From Prevotellaceae bacterium UBA6417 (GTDB taxonomy: Bacteria > Bacteroidota > Bacteroidia > Bacteroidales > Bacteroidaceae): DNA of 54,035 bases. The translations under genes were made by a program, and so were the position numbers. Under the pieces are notes generated by a model. That model saw nothing but the letters and a program-made list of their open reading frames with translations, made no database searches and was not told the DNA's origin. Position 1 is the stretch's first letter. The number at the start of each line of letters is the position of its first letter. Shown here piece after piece: positions 33,808-42,268 of the stretch. The stretch spans positions 1 through 54,035 of the forward strand of contig DJPH01000068.1 of the NCBI GenBank assembly GCA_002439755.1. Direction: 5' to 3'.

Positions 33808-34689
33808 ATGGTAAAACAAAATAGTTGGAAAGCCTGGCTGCTGGCTTCACGTCCCAAGACACTTACGGCGGCCTGCATGCCTGTGGCATCGGCATCGGCC
33901 TTGGCATGGTCTGATGGAAAGTTTAAGGCGGATGCAATGTTCATCTGCCTGTTGTTTGCCTGCCTGATGCAGGTGGCAGCCAATTTTATCAACGATCTTT
34001 ACGACTTCCTCAAAGGGAGCGACCGTTCCGATCGCCTGGGTCCCGAACGGGCTTGTGCCCAAGGCTGGATTTCGGTCAATGCCATGAAAACGGGCATCAT
34101 CATAGTGTTGGTTTCAGCCTGTTTCTGCGGACTGTCGTTGTTGGTCTTTGGCCGCCCCGAAGTGTTGGTGGCCATAGGGTTGGGCTGTGTGGTGTTTGCC
34201 TTTCTGTATACCACGTTGCTGTCCTACTGCGGTCTTGGCGATGTTTTGGTGCTATTGTTCTTTGGGCTGGTACCGGTCATGGGAACATACTATGTGCAGG
34301 CCGGAACCGTGACGTCAGAAACAGTGCTTGTGGCGGTTGTTTGCGGTGTGGTGACTGACACGTTGCTGATATTGAACAACTATCGCGATCGCGATACTGA
34401 CCGGCGTGATGGCAAACGCACGCTGGTGGCAATTCTTGGAGAGCGTTTCGGCCGATATGCCTATTTGATGGCGGGCATTATAGGGTGTGGCTTGTGCCTG
34501 TTGCTGCTTTTGGACGGACGTGTGTGGGCCGCCTTGCTGCCTGCGGCTTATTTGCCGTTTCACATCATAACATGGAAAAGCATGTCGCGCATACGTCAGG
34601 GAAAAGCCCTTAACCGTATTTTGGGAGAGACTTCGCGCAATATGCTTCTATTTGCCTTGTTGCTATCCGTAGGCCTTATTTTGGGATAG
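33808..34689 (+). CDS. menA: 1,4-dihydroxy-2-naphthoate polyprenyltransferase
   Basis: Membrane prenyltransferase that attaches the isoprenoid tail in menaquinone synthesis. The 293-residue protein has about eight membrane helices and the two Asp-rich motifs of the UbiA superfamily: NDLYDFLKGSDRSDRLGP after helix 2 and NNYRDRDTDRRDGKRTL in the second half. The N-terminal WLLASRPKTLTAACMPV is typical of MenA. It is single-gene and convergent with the phosphoesterase gene, whose stop is only two bases away, so the two transcripts' 3' ends overlap. Confidence 0.93.
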   Translation: MVKQNSWKAWLLASRPKTLTAACMPVASASALAWSDGKFKADAMFICLLFACLMQVAANFINDLYDFLKGSDRSDRLGPERACAQGWISVNAMKTGIIIVLVSACFCGLSLLVFGRPEVLVAIGLGCVVFAFLYTTLLSYCGLGDVLVLLFFGLVPVMGTYYVQAGTVTSETVLVAVVCGVVTDTLLILNNYRDRDTDRRDGKRTLVAILGERFGRYAYLMAGIIGCGLCLLLLLDGRVWAALLPAAYLPFHIITWKSMSRIRQGKALNRILGETSRNMLLFALLLSVGLILG

Positions 34690-34691
34690 CG

Positions 34692-35180
34692 TCAGTTCAG
34701 TTCTATCACTTCAAGGTCCTTGATGTCTTTCCCATTGATGGTGAAACGCATCAGGGTGCGCACTTTCTGCCATCCTTGCAGTCCTGCCGCTCCGGGATTG
34801 AGGTGAAGCAGGTTGAGCCGTCGGTCGAATTGTACTTTCAGAATATGCGAATGTCCGCTGATGAATAGCTGGGGCGGTTGTGCGAAGAGGCTGTTCACGA
34901 TGCTTCGGTCGTAATGTCCCGGATATCCGCCGATATGTTTCATGAGAACATCGACTTCCTCGCAGCGGAAGCGGATCTTTTCGGGATACAGGTATCTCAA
35001 ATCGCCTCCATCGACATTTCCATGTACAGCGGTGAGCGGATGGATGGCTGCCAGACGCTCGGCCACCTGCATGGTTCCTATGTCGCCTGCATGCCATATC
35101 TGGTCAACTTCGGCAAAATGTTCTGCGTATCGTTCGTCCCAGTAGCCGTGGGTGTCTGAAAGCAATCCTATTTTTGTCAT
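34692..35180 (-). CDS. YfcE/MJ0936-type metallophosphoesterase
   Basis: A 162-residue calcineurin-like phosphoesterase. The metal-binding motifs are complete: IGLLSDTHG (D and H), HAGDIG, the GNVDG turn, the lone His of KHIGGYPGH and the GHSH motif in LFISGHSH. Such proteins hydrolyse phosphodiesters; the natural substrate is unknown. Its start overlaps the stop of the cytidylate-kinase-like gene by four bases (ATGA), which implies translational coupling within the MATE-kinase-phosphoesterase unit. Confidence 0.9.
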   Translation of the reverse strand: MTKIGLLSDTHGYWDERYAEHFAEVDQIWHAGDIGTMQVAERLAAIHPLTAVHGNVDGGDLRYLYPEKIRFRCEEVDVLMKHIGGYPGHYDRSIVNSLFAQPPQLFISGHSHILKVQFDRRLNLLHLNPGAAGLQGWQKVRTLMRFTINGKDIKDLEVIELN

Positions 35181-35806
35181 GGCAGGTCGAAACGCGCTTT
35201 TATGTAGCTTTCAATGAAATCTTCCGTCCTTTCAATGCCGAGTTTGCTCGAATTGATGCACAATTCATAGGTAGAGGCTTCTCCCCAGCGCTTTTCGCTG
35301 TAGAAGTTGTGGAACGACGAGCGGTGCTTGTCATTGTTGACAATTGCCTTCTTGGCCTCTTCTTTTGAAATGTTCTTTAATTTGCAGATTCGTGCCACGC
35401 GGTCGGCATCGTCGGCCGAGATGAAAACACTGGTCATTCTCTTTTTCTCGCGCAGGATATACTCGGCACATCTGCCTACGAAGATGCAGTTGTCTGCTTC
35501 GGCCAGTTCGCGGATGGTTTGGCTCAGAATAAAGAACAAGGATTCCTCGTCAACCTGATTGCCATAAAAGTCGGTGCTTCCCAAAAAAGGGATGAAACTG
35601 GTAAAGAAAGAGTGTATGGTGCTTTTTTCCTCATCACTCTTTTCAAAAAGTTCACGGCTGTATCCGCTTTTCGAGGCAGCAACATAGATGAGTTCCTTGT
35701 CATAAAATTTCAGGTTCAGCCGTTCGGCCAGTCCTTTGGCAATGTCGTGTCCGCCGCTGCCTAATTGGCGTCCCAGACAAATGGAGAAAAATTCATTGTT
35801 TCCCAT
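35177..35806 (-). CDS. Cytidylate-kinase-like protein
   Basis: A 209-residue P-loop protein of the cytidylate-kinase-like family (Cytidylate_kin2). The phosphate-binding loop is GRQLGSGGHDIAKGLAERL near residue 10, with an IFVGRCAEYILRE segment and the basic VFISADDADRVARICK part of the lid. It is shorter and divergent from true Cmk, so the substrate is uncertain. The methionine at 35806 is chosen because it precedes the core directly; the longer upstream frame is inside the MATE gene. It overlaps MATE by 14 bases and the phosphoesterase by four. Confidence 0.82.
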   Translation of the reverse strand: MGNNEFFSICLGRQLGSGGHDIAKGLAERLNLKFYDKELIYVAASKSGYSRELFEKSDEEKSTIHSFFTSFIPFLGSTDFYGNQVDEESLFFILSQTIRELAEADNCIFVGRCAEYILREKKRMTSVFISADDADRVARICKLKNISKEEAKKAIVNNDKHRSSFHNFYSEKRWGEASTYELCINSSKLGIERTEDFIESYIKARFDLP

Positions 35807-37166
35807 AAGTTCCGATTTTATCTTGTTTCTTGAAATCTTTGATGAGTCTGTAAAGCATGTATGCCGTAACAAAAGTGGATAGGGTATCCGCCATAGGTAT
35901 GGCATACCACACACCGTTTATGTCGTAGAACAATGGCATTACCAACATCAGCGGCAGTAAGAAAATCAACTGGCGCGAAAGCGATAGAAAGATGCTTTTC
36001 TTGACGATGCCGATGCTCTGGAAAAAACTTGTCGTTACGATTTGAAAACCGATGATGGGGTAGGTGAAAAAATAGATAGGCATGTCGTGTGCCGCATGGG
36101 CAATCAGTTCTTCGTCGGTAGTGAATGCCCGTGCCGACAATGCGGGGAAAAACACTCCGATGACAAACGCAATGATGCATATGACAGTGGCATAAGTAAT
36201 AGTTTTGACGAGTACCTGGCGCAAGCGGTCGTATCGGCGTGCACCGAAGTTGTAACCGGCAATGGGCTGCATGCCTTGGTTCAGACCAATGATGATCATG
36301 AAAAAGAAAAAGCCAAGGCGGTTGACAATGCCGTAAGAAGCTATTTCCAGGTCGCCGCCATAACGCGACAAGCTCCAGTTGAATACAATCGTAATCAGAC
36401 AGCCGCACAAGTTGATAAGGAACGGAGAAAGTCCGATGGTGATTGACTTGTTGACAATGTTGCGGTCTAACCGGTAGATTCCTTTTTCAAAATGAAGCAG
36501 TTCGGATTTGTTGTTAAACAATTTGAATTGCCATATAAGCACCAAGGTTTGCGACAGGACAGTAGCCAAGGCTGCTCCCTGTATGCCCCAATCAAATATG
36601 TAAATGAAAAGTGGCGCCAAGACCAGATTGATAAGCACCGTGTATATGGTGGCCATCATGGCTTCGCGCGGATGGCTGGCAGATCGCAACAGGGCGTTGA
36701 GTCCCATGTATAGGTGCGTAATAACATTGCCCGCCAGAATGATGCGCATGAAATCGCGGGCATAGCTTACTGTCGCTTCACTTGCACCGAAAAAGTAAAG
36801 TATGGGGTTGATGAATATCTGCATCAGAATGCCGATGCCGATACCCATGATGATGTTCAGAACAAGTACGTTGCCTAAAATCTTGCGGGCGCAATCGTAG
36901 TCCTTTTCGCCCAATTTCACGGAAAGCAGCGTGGAAGCTCCCACACCGACCATGGCTCCAAAAGCAGCTGTCAGCTGCATCACAGGAAATGTCAGGGAAA
37001 TGCCGGCAATGGCCAACGGTCCTACACCCTGGCCAATAAAGATGGCATCAATAATGTTGTATAGCGAAGATGCGGTCATCGCTATCACGGCCGGTGTGGC
37101 ATATTGCAGCAGGAGCGGCCCTATGGGTTTTGTCCCAAGTTCGGTAAATGATGTGTTGAGTGCCAT
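35793..37166 (-). CDS. MATE-family multidrug/cation antiporter
   Basis: A 457-residue membrane exporter with twelve predicted helices in two similar halves, of the MATE (NorM/MepA-like) family, which uses a Na+ or H+ gradient to expel organic cations. Typical pieces are LGTKPIGPLLLQYATPAVIAM at the N-terminus, a GVGASTLLSVKLGEKDYDCA loop, and GLNQGMQPIAGYNFGARRYD in the second half. The start is at MALNTS (37166); the frame is open for 148 more codons upstream, but that extension lacks family homology and runs into the mmdA promoter region. It leads an overlapping three-gene unit. Confidence 0.9.
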   Translation of the reverse strand: MALNTSFTELGTKPIGPLLLQYATPAVIAMTASSLYNIIDAIFIGQGVGPLAIAGISLTFPVMQLTAAFGAMVGVGASTLLSVKLGEKDYDCARKILGNVLVLNIIMGIGIGILMQIFINPILYFFGASEATVSYARDFMRIILAGNVITHLYMGLNALLRSASHPREAMMATIYTVLINLVLAPLFIYIFDWGIQGAALATVLSQTLVLIWQFKLFNNKSELLHFEKGIYRLDRNIVNKSITIGLSPFLINLCGCLITIVFNWSLSRYGGDLEIASYGIVNRLGFFFFMIIIGLNQGMQPIAGYNFGARRYDRLRQVLVKTITYATVICIIAFVIGVFFPALSARAFTTDEELIAHAAHDMPIYFFTYPIIGFQIVTTSFFQSIGIVKKSIFLSLSRQLIFLLPLMLVMPLFYDINGVWYAIPMADTLSTFVTAYMLYRLIKDFKKQDKIGTYGKQ

Positions 37167-37331
37167 ATTCTCGTATGACGATTTTCTGTTAGAGCGTGCA
37201 AAATTACGACTTTTTTGTGACAATCGTAGTGAAAATCTGATTGTAAAGTTGTGCTTTAGACACATCATGAAAATAAACAAAAAAACTTCGAGAATGTCAA
37301 CTGCGAATGGCGTTTGTGTGCAAAAAAGAAG

Positions 37332-37339
37332 TATCTTTG
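37332..37339 (+). promoter_or_regulatory. Candidate promoter box for the mmd operon
   Basis: Exact TATCTTTG, 58 bases before mmdA. A TTTG lies at 37313-37316, spacer 15, shorter than usual. Confidence 0.6.
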
Positions 37340-37397
37340 TAGCGTTTATGTCACGGGATTTTTGAAACATATATAACAACAAATATTTTACATAGAT

Positions 37398-38951
37398 ATG
37401 AGTGTACAACAGGAAAAGATCAAGAAATTGGTGGAATTGCGTGCCAAAGCCCGTCTGGGCGGAGGAGAGAAAGCCATCGCAAAACAGCACGAGAAAGGAA
37501 AACTGACAGCTCGTGAACGTATCGATTTGCTTTTGGACGAAGGCAGCTTTGAAGAGATGGATATGTTCAAGCTGCACCGTTGCACCAATTTCGGAATGGA
37601 GAAAAAACAATACCTCGGTGACGGAGTGGTAACTGGAAGCGGAACCATCAACGGGCGTCTTGTTTATGTATTCGCACAGGATTTCACGGTCAATGGAGGT
37701 TCTCTCTCGGAAACCATGGCACAGAAAATCTGCAAAGTGATGGACGAATCGATGAAGATGGGTGTTCCCTGCATCGGGTTGAACGATTCGGGAGGAGCCC
37801 GTATTCAGGAAGGCATTACGGCATTGGGAGGATTTGCTGAAATCTTCCAGCGCAACATCGAGGCCAGCGGCGTGGTTCCCCAGATATCTGCCATCTGCGG
37901 CCCATGTGCCGGAGGTGCTGTCTATTCACCGGCCATTACAGACTTTGTGTTCATGCTAAAGGGCGTTTCCAATATGTTTCTTACCGGTCCGAAAGTGGTA
38001 AAGACCGTTACCGGCGAAGATGTTACGGCTGAAGACCTTGGAGGTGCCGTTGTACATAGTACAAAGAGCGGTGTTGCCCATTTCGCAGTAGGCTCGGAAG
38101 AAGAACTGGCACAGAAAATACGCACCTTATTGTCGTTCCTGCCTCAGAATAATTTGGAAGAAGCTCCGCGTGTGGAATGCAACGACCCGGTCGACCGCAA
38201 AGAAGATTCCTTGAACGAAATTTTGCCCGACAATCCCAACCACGCTTACGATATGTATGAAGTGATTCATGCAATAGTGGACAACGGCGAATTGTTTGAA
38301 ATCCACAAGGATTTTGCCAAAAACATCATCGTGGGCTTTGCCCGTTTCAACGGCCAGACAGTGGGAATCGTGGCCAATCAGCCGAAAGCTTTTGCCGGAG
38401 TGCTCGATTGTAATGCAAGCCGTAAGGGAGCCCGCTTCGTACGTTTTTGTGACTGCTTCAACATTCCTATCGTGACACTTGTTGATGTTCCCGGCTTCCT
38501 GCCCGGAACTGGCCAGGAATACAATGCCATCATCGACCATGGCGCAAAACTTCTTTTTGCCTATGGCGAAGCAACCGTGCCCAAAGTGACCGTAACATTG
38601 CGCAAGAGCTACGGCGATTCTCATATCGTGATGGGCTGCAAACAGCTCAAGAGCGATTTGAACTATGCATGGCCGTCGGCCGAAATGGCCGTGATGGGAG
38701 CCAGCGGTGCAGTTTCCATCCTGTATGGCAAAGAAGCCAAGACAGCCGAGAATCCGAAAGCATTCCTTGCCGAAAAAGAAGAAGAATATAACGAACTGTT
38801 TACGAATCCCTATCAGGCTGCCAAATACGGCTACATAGACGATGTGATTGAACCGCGCAATACGCGCTTCCGCATTTGCAGGGCTTTGGCGCAATTAGCT
38901 ACCAAGCGTGAGACGCGCCCGGCCAAAAAGCACGGGAATATTCCTTTGTAA
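37398..38951 (+). CDS. mmdA: Methylmalonyl-CoA decarboxylase carboxyltransferase subunit
   Basis: The 517-residue carboxyltransferase subunit (PCC-beta/MmdA family) moves the carboxyl group from methylmalonyl-CoA to the carrier biotin, the first step of propionate formation in the succinate pathway. Acyl-CoA carboxyltransferase domains are evident: GDGVVTGSGTINGRLVYVFAQDF in the N-half (biotin/CoA side; given in part), GLNDSGGARIQEGI, PCAGGAVYSPAITDF, and in the C-half VDVPGFLPGTGQEYN. It heads a five-gene operon (mmdA, oadG, small protein, biotin carrier, mmdB) with short gaps. Without the epimerase or mutase nearby, the biochemical name rests on the operon partners; propionyl-CoA carboxylase beta is the alternative. 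Confidence 0.92.
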   Translation: MSVQQEKIKKLVELRAKARLGGGEKAIAKQHEKGKLTARERIDLLLDEGSFEEMDMFKLHRCTNFGMEKKQYLGDGVVTGSGTINGRLVYVFAQDFTVNGGSLSETMAQKICKVMDESMKMGVPCIGLNDSGGARIQEGITALGGFAEIFQRNIEASGVVPQISAICGPCAGGAVYSPAITDFVFMLKGVSNMFLTGPKVVKTVTGEDVTAEDLGGAVVHSTKSGVAHFAVGSEEELAQKIRTLLSFLPQNNLEEAPRVECNDPVDRKEDSLNEILPDNPNHAYDMYEVIHAIVDNGELFEIHKDFAKNIIVGFARFNGQTVGIVANQPKAFAGVLDCNASRKGARFVRFCDCFNIPIVTLVDVPGFLPGTGQEYNAIIDHGAKLLFAYGEATVPKVTVTLRKSYGDSHIVMGCKQLKSDLNYAWPSAEMAVMGASGAVSILYGKEAKTAENPKAFLAEKEEEYNELFTNPYQAAKYGYIDDVIEPRNTRFRICRALAQLATKRETRPAKKHGNIPL

Positions 38952-38963
38952 ATTCTTGCAAAG

Positions 38964-39920
38964 ATGAAAATCAATAGAATCTTGGCCTCCTTCCTTTTGT
39001 GCGCATCCGTGGCAAACGGATATGCACAAGGATTGGCCAACTTGAAGTTGACGGAAGTCGTTGTAGACAATGCCGACGGTCTTGTCGATGAATATGACAA
39101 CCGCTCCGCATGGATAGAGATAGGCAATACCTCCTGGAGTACGATCAACGTAGGCGGATGTTACATCACGAACGACCGCTCGGTGTTGAATCCCGACATG
39201 TCGGCACCTCAGCGTATTGCACGGATGTCTCAGATTCCGCGTGGCGATGAGCGAACCAGTCTGGCTCCCAAAAGCCAGATCGTGATTTTTGCCGACGGCC
39301 GTACCAACATGGGGACTCTGCATGCCGGATTCCGGTTGCAACCGGGAAAAGACAATTTCATTGCCCTTTATGAGGCCAACGGAACGGTGCTGATCGATTC
39401 GGTCACGGTGCCGGCTTCTTTGCCCGAAAATTGTTCGTGGGCTCTTTTTGAAAACGGATGGCGTAAGTGCGAGCCTTCGTTGGTCACTCCCGATTCGCCC
39501 AACGACAACACAGCAAAGAAAGTCGACAAGATAGCCGAGTTCAAGGAACACGACCCACATGGCTTCGTAATGACCATATTGGGCATGGGCATCGTATTTT
39601 CGGGGTTGATAGTACTTTCCATCCTTTTTGTCTTGTTTGGCAATCTGATGAGAAAGTTCAACGGCAAGAAAGCGGCAGCCCAAACCGTGACTCCCCAAAA
39701 GCCCGTTTCGAATGCATCTGTCGATGTGGCCGTAGCTGCCATGGCCCTGCATGAGGCAATGGCCGATGCCGACGATGCCGTAAAGGCTGTAATCGCAATG
39801 GCTCTTTATGAATACGAGCACGATATGCATGACGAGGAAAGCGGTGTGATCACAATTCTGCCTACCCGGTCTCCCTGGCCGCAGCGCGGAATCGCCATGG
39901 AAAATCGTTTTAACCATTAA
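38964..39920 (+). CDS. OadG-type gamma subunit fused to a lamin-tail domain
   Basis: A 318-residue membrane protein. After a signal peptide (residues 1-21) comes a lamin-tail/Ig-like domain (about 27-175; LKLTEVVVDNADGLVDEYDN, IEIGNTS, GGCYITND), then one membrane helix (201-228, FVMTILGMGIVFSGLIVL) with the OadG signature, and a cytoplasmic tail with the motif HDEESGVITILP (289-300). Gamma subunits of the Na+-pumping decarboxylases assemble the complex and usually are only about 80-100 residues, so the periplasmic domain is an addition. Starts 12 bases after mmdA. Confidence 0.85.
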   Translation: MKINRILASFLLCASVANGYAQGLANLKLTEVVVDNADGLVDEYDNRSAWIEIGNTSWSTINVGGCYITNDRSVLNPDMSAPQRIARMSQIPRGDERTSLAPKSQIVIFADGRTNMGTLHAGFRLQPGKDNFIALYEANGTVLIDSVTVPASLPENCSWALFENGWRKCEPSLVTPDSPNDNTAKKVDKIAEFKEHDPHGFVMTILGMGIVFSGLIVLSILFVLFGNLMRKFNGKKAAAQTVTPQKPVSNASVDVAVAAMALHEAMADADDAVKAVIAMALYEYEHDMHDEESGVITILPTRSPWPQRGIAMENRFNH

Positions 39921-39941
39921 ATCAAGTATACATTATATATA

Positions 39942-40211
39942 ATGAGTATCCTTAAAATCAAGTCAGGCAATTTCGAGCTCGAACTTATTTCTGACGGCAA
40001 CGAGGTTTGTGAAGTGAAAAGTCCTGAGCATGTTTCTCCGCAAACTGCGGGCAAGGCCGTTGAGGTTGCCCTCATCGCTCTGGCCCTCGACAGCTATTGC
40101 AACAGTCAGGGCTTGCACGATGAAGAAAGCGGACGTATCACCATACTGCCGCACCATTCGGAATGGAGCTTGAAAAGTTTCGGATTAAACCAAGGAATCA
40201 AAAGACATTAA
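39942..40211 (+). CDS. Small soluble paralogue of the OadG tail
   Basis: An 89-residue protein without membrane segments. Its C-terminal half repeats the tail of the preceding OadG-type subunit: an Ala/Val/Leu helix (GKAVEVALIALALDSYC) followed by HDEESGRITILP (59-70) and a Trp four residues on, where OadG has HDEESGVITILP and a Trp. The N-terminal 25 residues form a short beta-rich segment. Position within the operon (21 bases after oadG, 21 before the carrier) suggests a subunit or assembly factor of the decarboxylase. Function not otherwise known. Confidence 0.75.
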   Translation: MSILKIKSGNFELELISDGNEVCEVKSPEHVSPQTAGKAVEVALIALALDSYCNSQGLHDEESGRITILPHHSEWSLKSFGLNQGIKRH

Positions 40212-40232
40212 CCAATAAAAACATAAACAAAG

Positions 40233-40694
40233 ATGAAAGAATACAAGTATAAAGTAAACGGTGTGGACTATACCGTCAACATCAACTCAGTAGAGGGAAA
40301 CATTGCCAATGTGGCAGTAAATGGTGTATCTTACCAAATCGAGATGGAAAAGCCGGTGGCTGCAACTCCCAAACCGGCAGCTCCCAAACCGGTTCAGACA
40401 CAAGCTCCCAAGGCGGCTCCAGCTGCAGCACCTGCACCAACCGCTCCCAAGCCTGCCGCAGCTCCCGCACCTGCCGCCGGAGGAAAGGCCCTCAAGGCTC
40501 CGCTGCCGGGTGTTATCAACGACATAAAGGTGGCTGTTGGCGATCAGGTGACAGAAGGTCAGGTGGTACTGATTCTTGAGGCCATGAAAATGGAAAATGA
40601 AATCACTGCAGAGTGCAGCGGAACTGTTACAGCCATCTCCGTCAACAAGGGTGACTCTGTGATGGAGGGTACGGTGCTCTTAACCATAGGATAA
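40233..40694 (+). CDS. Biotin carboxyl carrier protein of the decarboxylase
   Basis: A 153-residue carrier. Residues 1-38 form a small N-terminal domain, 40-85 a flexible Ala/Pro-rich linker (TPKPAAPKPVQTQAPK), and 88-153 the biotinyl domain with biotin attachment Lys119 in LEAMKMENE. The domain shuttles the carboxyl group from MmdA to the membrane subunit MmdB. Its stop is one base before the mmdB start, so translation is likely coupled. Confidence 0.94.
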   Translation: MKEYKYKVNGVDYTVNINSVEGNIANVAVNGVSYQIEMEKPVAATPKPAAPKPVQTQAPKAAPAAAPAPTAPKPAAAPAPAAGGKALKAPLPGVINDIKVAVGDQVTEGQVVLILEAMKMENEITAECSGTVTAISVNKGDSVMEGTVLLTIG

Positions 40695-40695
40695 A

Positions 40696-41850
40696 ATGGA
40701 TACCTGGTCATTTCTGACTACCAAGTTCAGCGATTTCCTTACTTTCACGGGTTTTGCCTGTGCCGAGTGGGGCAACATCGCAATGATTCTGGTCGGAGCA
40801 CTCTTCATCTACTTGGCCATCAAGAAAGACTTCGAACCCTTATTGCTCATCCCGATAGGTTTCGGTATCATTTTGGGCAACATCCCATTCAAGGCTGTCG
40901 GTCTTGAAATAGGACTTTACGAAGACAACTCCGTGCTTAATTTTTTCTATTCGGGAGTCCGCAACGGATGGTATCCGCCGCTTATCTTTTTGGGGATTGG
41001 TGCTTTGACCGACTTTACGGCTCTCTTGGCCAACCCTAAGCTGCTTTTGGTGGGAGGTGCTGCCCAATTCGGCATCTTCGGTGCTTACATGATAGCACTC
41101 CTGATGGGATTCGAGCCCAATCAGGCTGCCGGCATTGCCATCATCGGTGGTGCCGATGGACCTACGGCCATCTTCCTGTCGTCCAAGTTGGCACCCAACT
41201 TGATGGGAGCTATCGCTGTGTGCGCCTATTCCTATATGGCTCTCGTCCCGTTGATTCAGCCGCCGTTGATGCGTTTGCTTACTACCAAGAAAGAACGTGT
41301 TATCCACATGAAGCCGCAGCGTCAGGTTTCGCAGACCGAACGCATCATATTCCCCATCGCAGGTTTGCTCATGACTGCATTCCTGGTGCCCTCCGGTTTG
41401 CCTTTGCTCGGAATGCTCTTCTTCGGCAATTTGTTGAAAGAAAGCACCAAGACCACACGTTTGGCCAAAACTGCAGGCTCGGCTCTCAATGATGCCATCG
41501 TTATGTTGCTGGGTCTTACGGTGGGTTGCTCGACGCAGGCCAGCGAGTTCCTGACCATGAACACAATCATGATTTTCATACTTGGAGCAGTCTCGTTTAT
41601 CATTGCTACTGCTTCGGGCGTGCTGTTTGTTAAGTTCATGAATTTGTTCCTTCCCAAGGACAAGAAACTCAATCCGCTGATTGGAAACGCCGGAGTTTCG
41701 GCTGTTCCTATGGCCGCACGTATCTCCAACCAATTGGGCTTGGAATACGACCGCAAGAACTATTTGCTGATGCATGCCATGGGACCGAATGTAGCCGGTG
41801 TTATCGGCTCAGCATTGGCAGCAGGCGTATTGCTCGGATTCCTGAATTAA
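40696..41850 (+). CDS. mmdB: Na+-translocating decarboxylase beta subunit
   Basis: A 384-residue membrane protein (OadB/MmdB/GcdB family) that decarboxylates carboxybiotin and exports two Na+. About nine to eleven helices are visible; the conserved Na+/carboxybiotin segment AIIGGADGPTAIFLSSKLAP lies near residue 150, and NAGVSAVPMAARISN near residue 330. The C-terminal MHAMGPNVAGVIGSA completes the family pattern. It ends the operon before a clear terminator. The complex would let this organism conserve energy from propionate production. Confidence 0.95.
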   Translation: MDTWSFLTTKFSDFLTFTGFACAEWGNIAMILVGALFIYLAIKKDFEPLLLIPIGFGIILGNIPFKAVGLEIGLYEDNSVLNFFYSGVRNGWYPPLIFLGIGALTDFTALLANPKLLLVGGAAQFGIFGAYMIALLMGFEPNQAAGIAIIGGADGPTAIFLSSKLAPNLMGAIAVCAYSYMALVPLIQPPLMRLLTTKKERVIHMKPQRQVSQTERIIFPIAGLLMTAFLVPSGLPLLGMLFFGNLLKESTKTTRLAKTAGSALNDAIVMLLGLTVGCSTQASEFLTMNTIMIFILGAVSFIIATASGVLFVKFMNLFLPKDKKLNPLIGNAGVSAVPMAARISNQLGLEYDRKNYLLMHAMGPNVAGVIGSALAAGVLLGFLN

Positions 41851-41868
41851 CAGGCTACTTTAAGTCAT

Positions 41869-41906
41869 AAAAAAGCCGGTTACTTTTAATAGTAGCCGGC
41901 TTTTTT
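41869..41906 (+). terminator. Rho-independent terminator of the mmd operon
   Basis: AAAAAAGCCGGTTAC pairs with GTAGCCGGCTTTTTT (one G-T wobble), loop of eight, T-run on the plus strand. It begins 18 bases past the mmdB stop. Confidence 0.88.
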
Positions 41907-41942
41907 GTGTAGATAGCTTATAATCAGATTTTTGTTATATGA

Positions 41943-41969
41943 GAGTCGGTCTCTTACTAAGAGACCGAC
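41943..41969 (+). repeat. Left inverted repeat of the candidate invertible segment
   Basis: A 27-bp sequence identical to the reverse complement of 42269-42295. It is itself almost palindromic (14-bp arms around C41957, reaching 41971). The right arm TAAGAGACCGACTCGAAAC (41958-41976) occurs again, in direct orientation, at 42282-42300. Confidence 0.9.
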
Positions 41970-42268
41970 TCGAAACGTTTGCAAAGATACAAAAAACATT
42001 TATTGATGACAACAATTTTATAGCAAAAGCGCATTTAAAATTACCCCCCCCATTTTTCAAACATCTAATTTTCAATGTGATACAATGTGCTTTGATATTC
42101 ATTAAAGCCGAAGTATATTCGTAATGTTTATGTGTAGAAAGCATATCAATAATAGGATGTCTGTTCATTAATAGCTATTCAAAAAATGCAGAGTCAAGCA
42201 CAGTAGTCGCATTTTCGTTATTTATGATATTACGTAAAGTATTGGCTCATAGTATTAAAGATAACTTC
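41970..42268. other. Candidate invertible promoter segment (OFF orientation)
   Basis: A 299-bp AT-rich stretch between the two inverted repeats, with no credible gene. It contains one Bacteroidetes promoter near its left edge, directed to the left, a run of eight C (42044-42051) and no box facing upxY. Architecture and position (directly upstream of a upxY gene) match the phase-variable capsule promoters known from Bacteroides fragilis. The recombinase is not in the window. Confidence 0.7.
41982..42012 (-). promoter_or_regulatory. Promoter inside the candidate invertible segment
   Basis: Minus-strand TTG (42010-42012), 20-bp spacer, exact TATCTTTG (41982-41989). The box sits 12 bases from the inner edge of the left repeat and reads toward the mmd terminator. 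If the segment were inverted it would lie at 42249-42256 and read toward upxY, with a leader of about 280 bases. Confidence 0.72.

Noticed and set aside
37167..37610. N-terminal extension of the MATE gene
   Set aside because: The frame is open but the family begins at MALNTS (37166), and the extra part covers the mmdA promoter and 5' end.
38895..39917. Minus-strand open frame of 340 codons opposite the OadG gene
   Set aside because: Antisense to an operon gene with clear signal peptide, domain and helix; residue mix is His/Gly/Arg-rich without pattern.
41935..42168. Short minus-strand frame in the candidate invertible segment, and the similar one at 42247-42435
   Set aside because: The shared peptide SSRSL-KRPT is the translation of the inverted repeats; the remainder has no coding character and the first contains the promoter.
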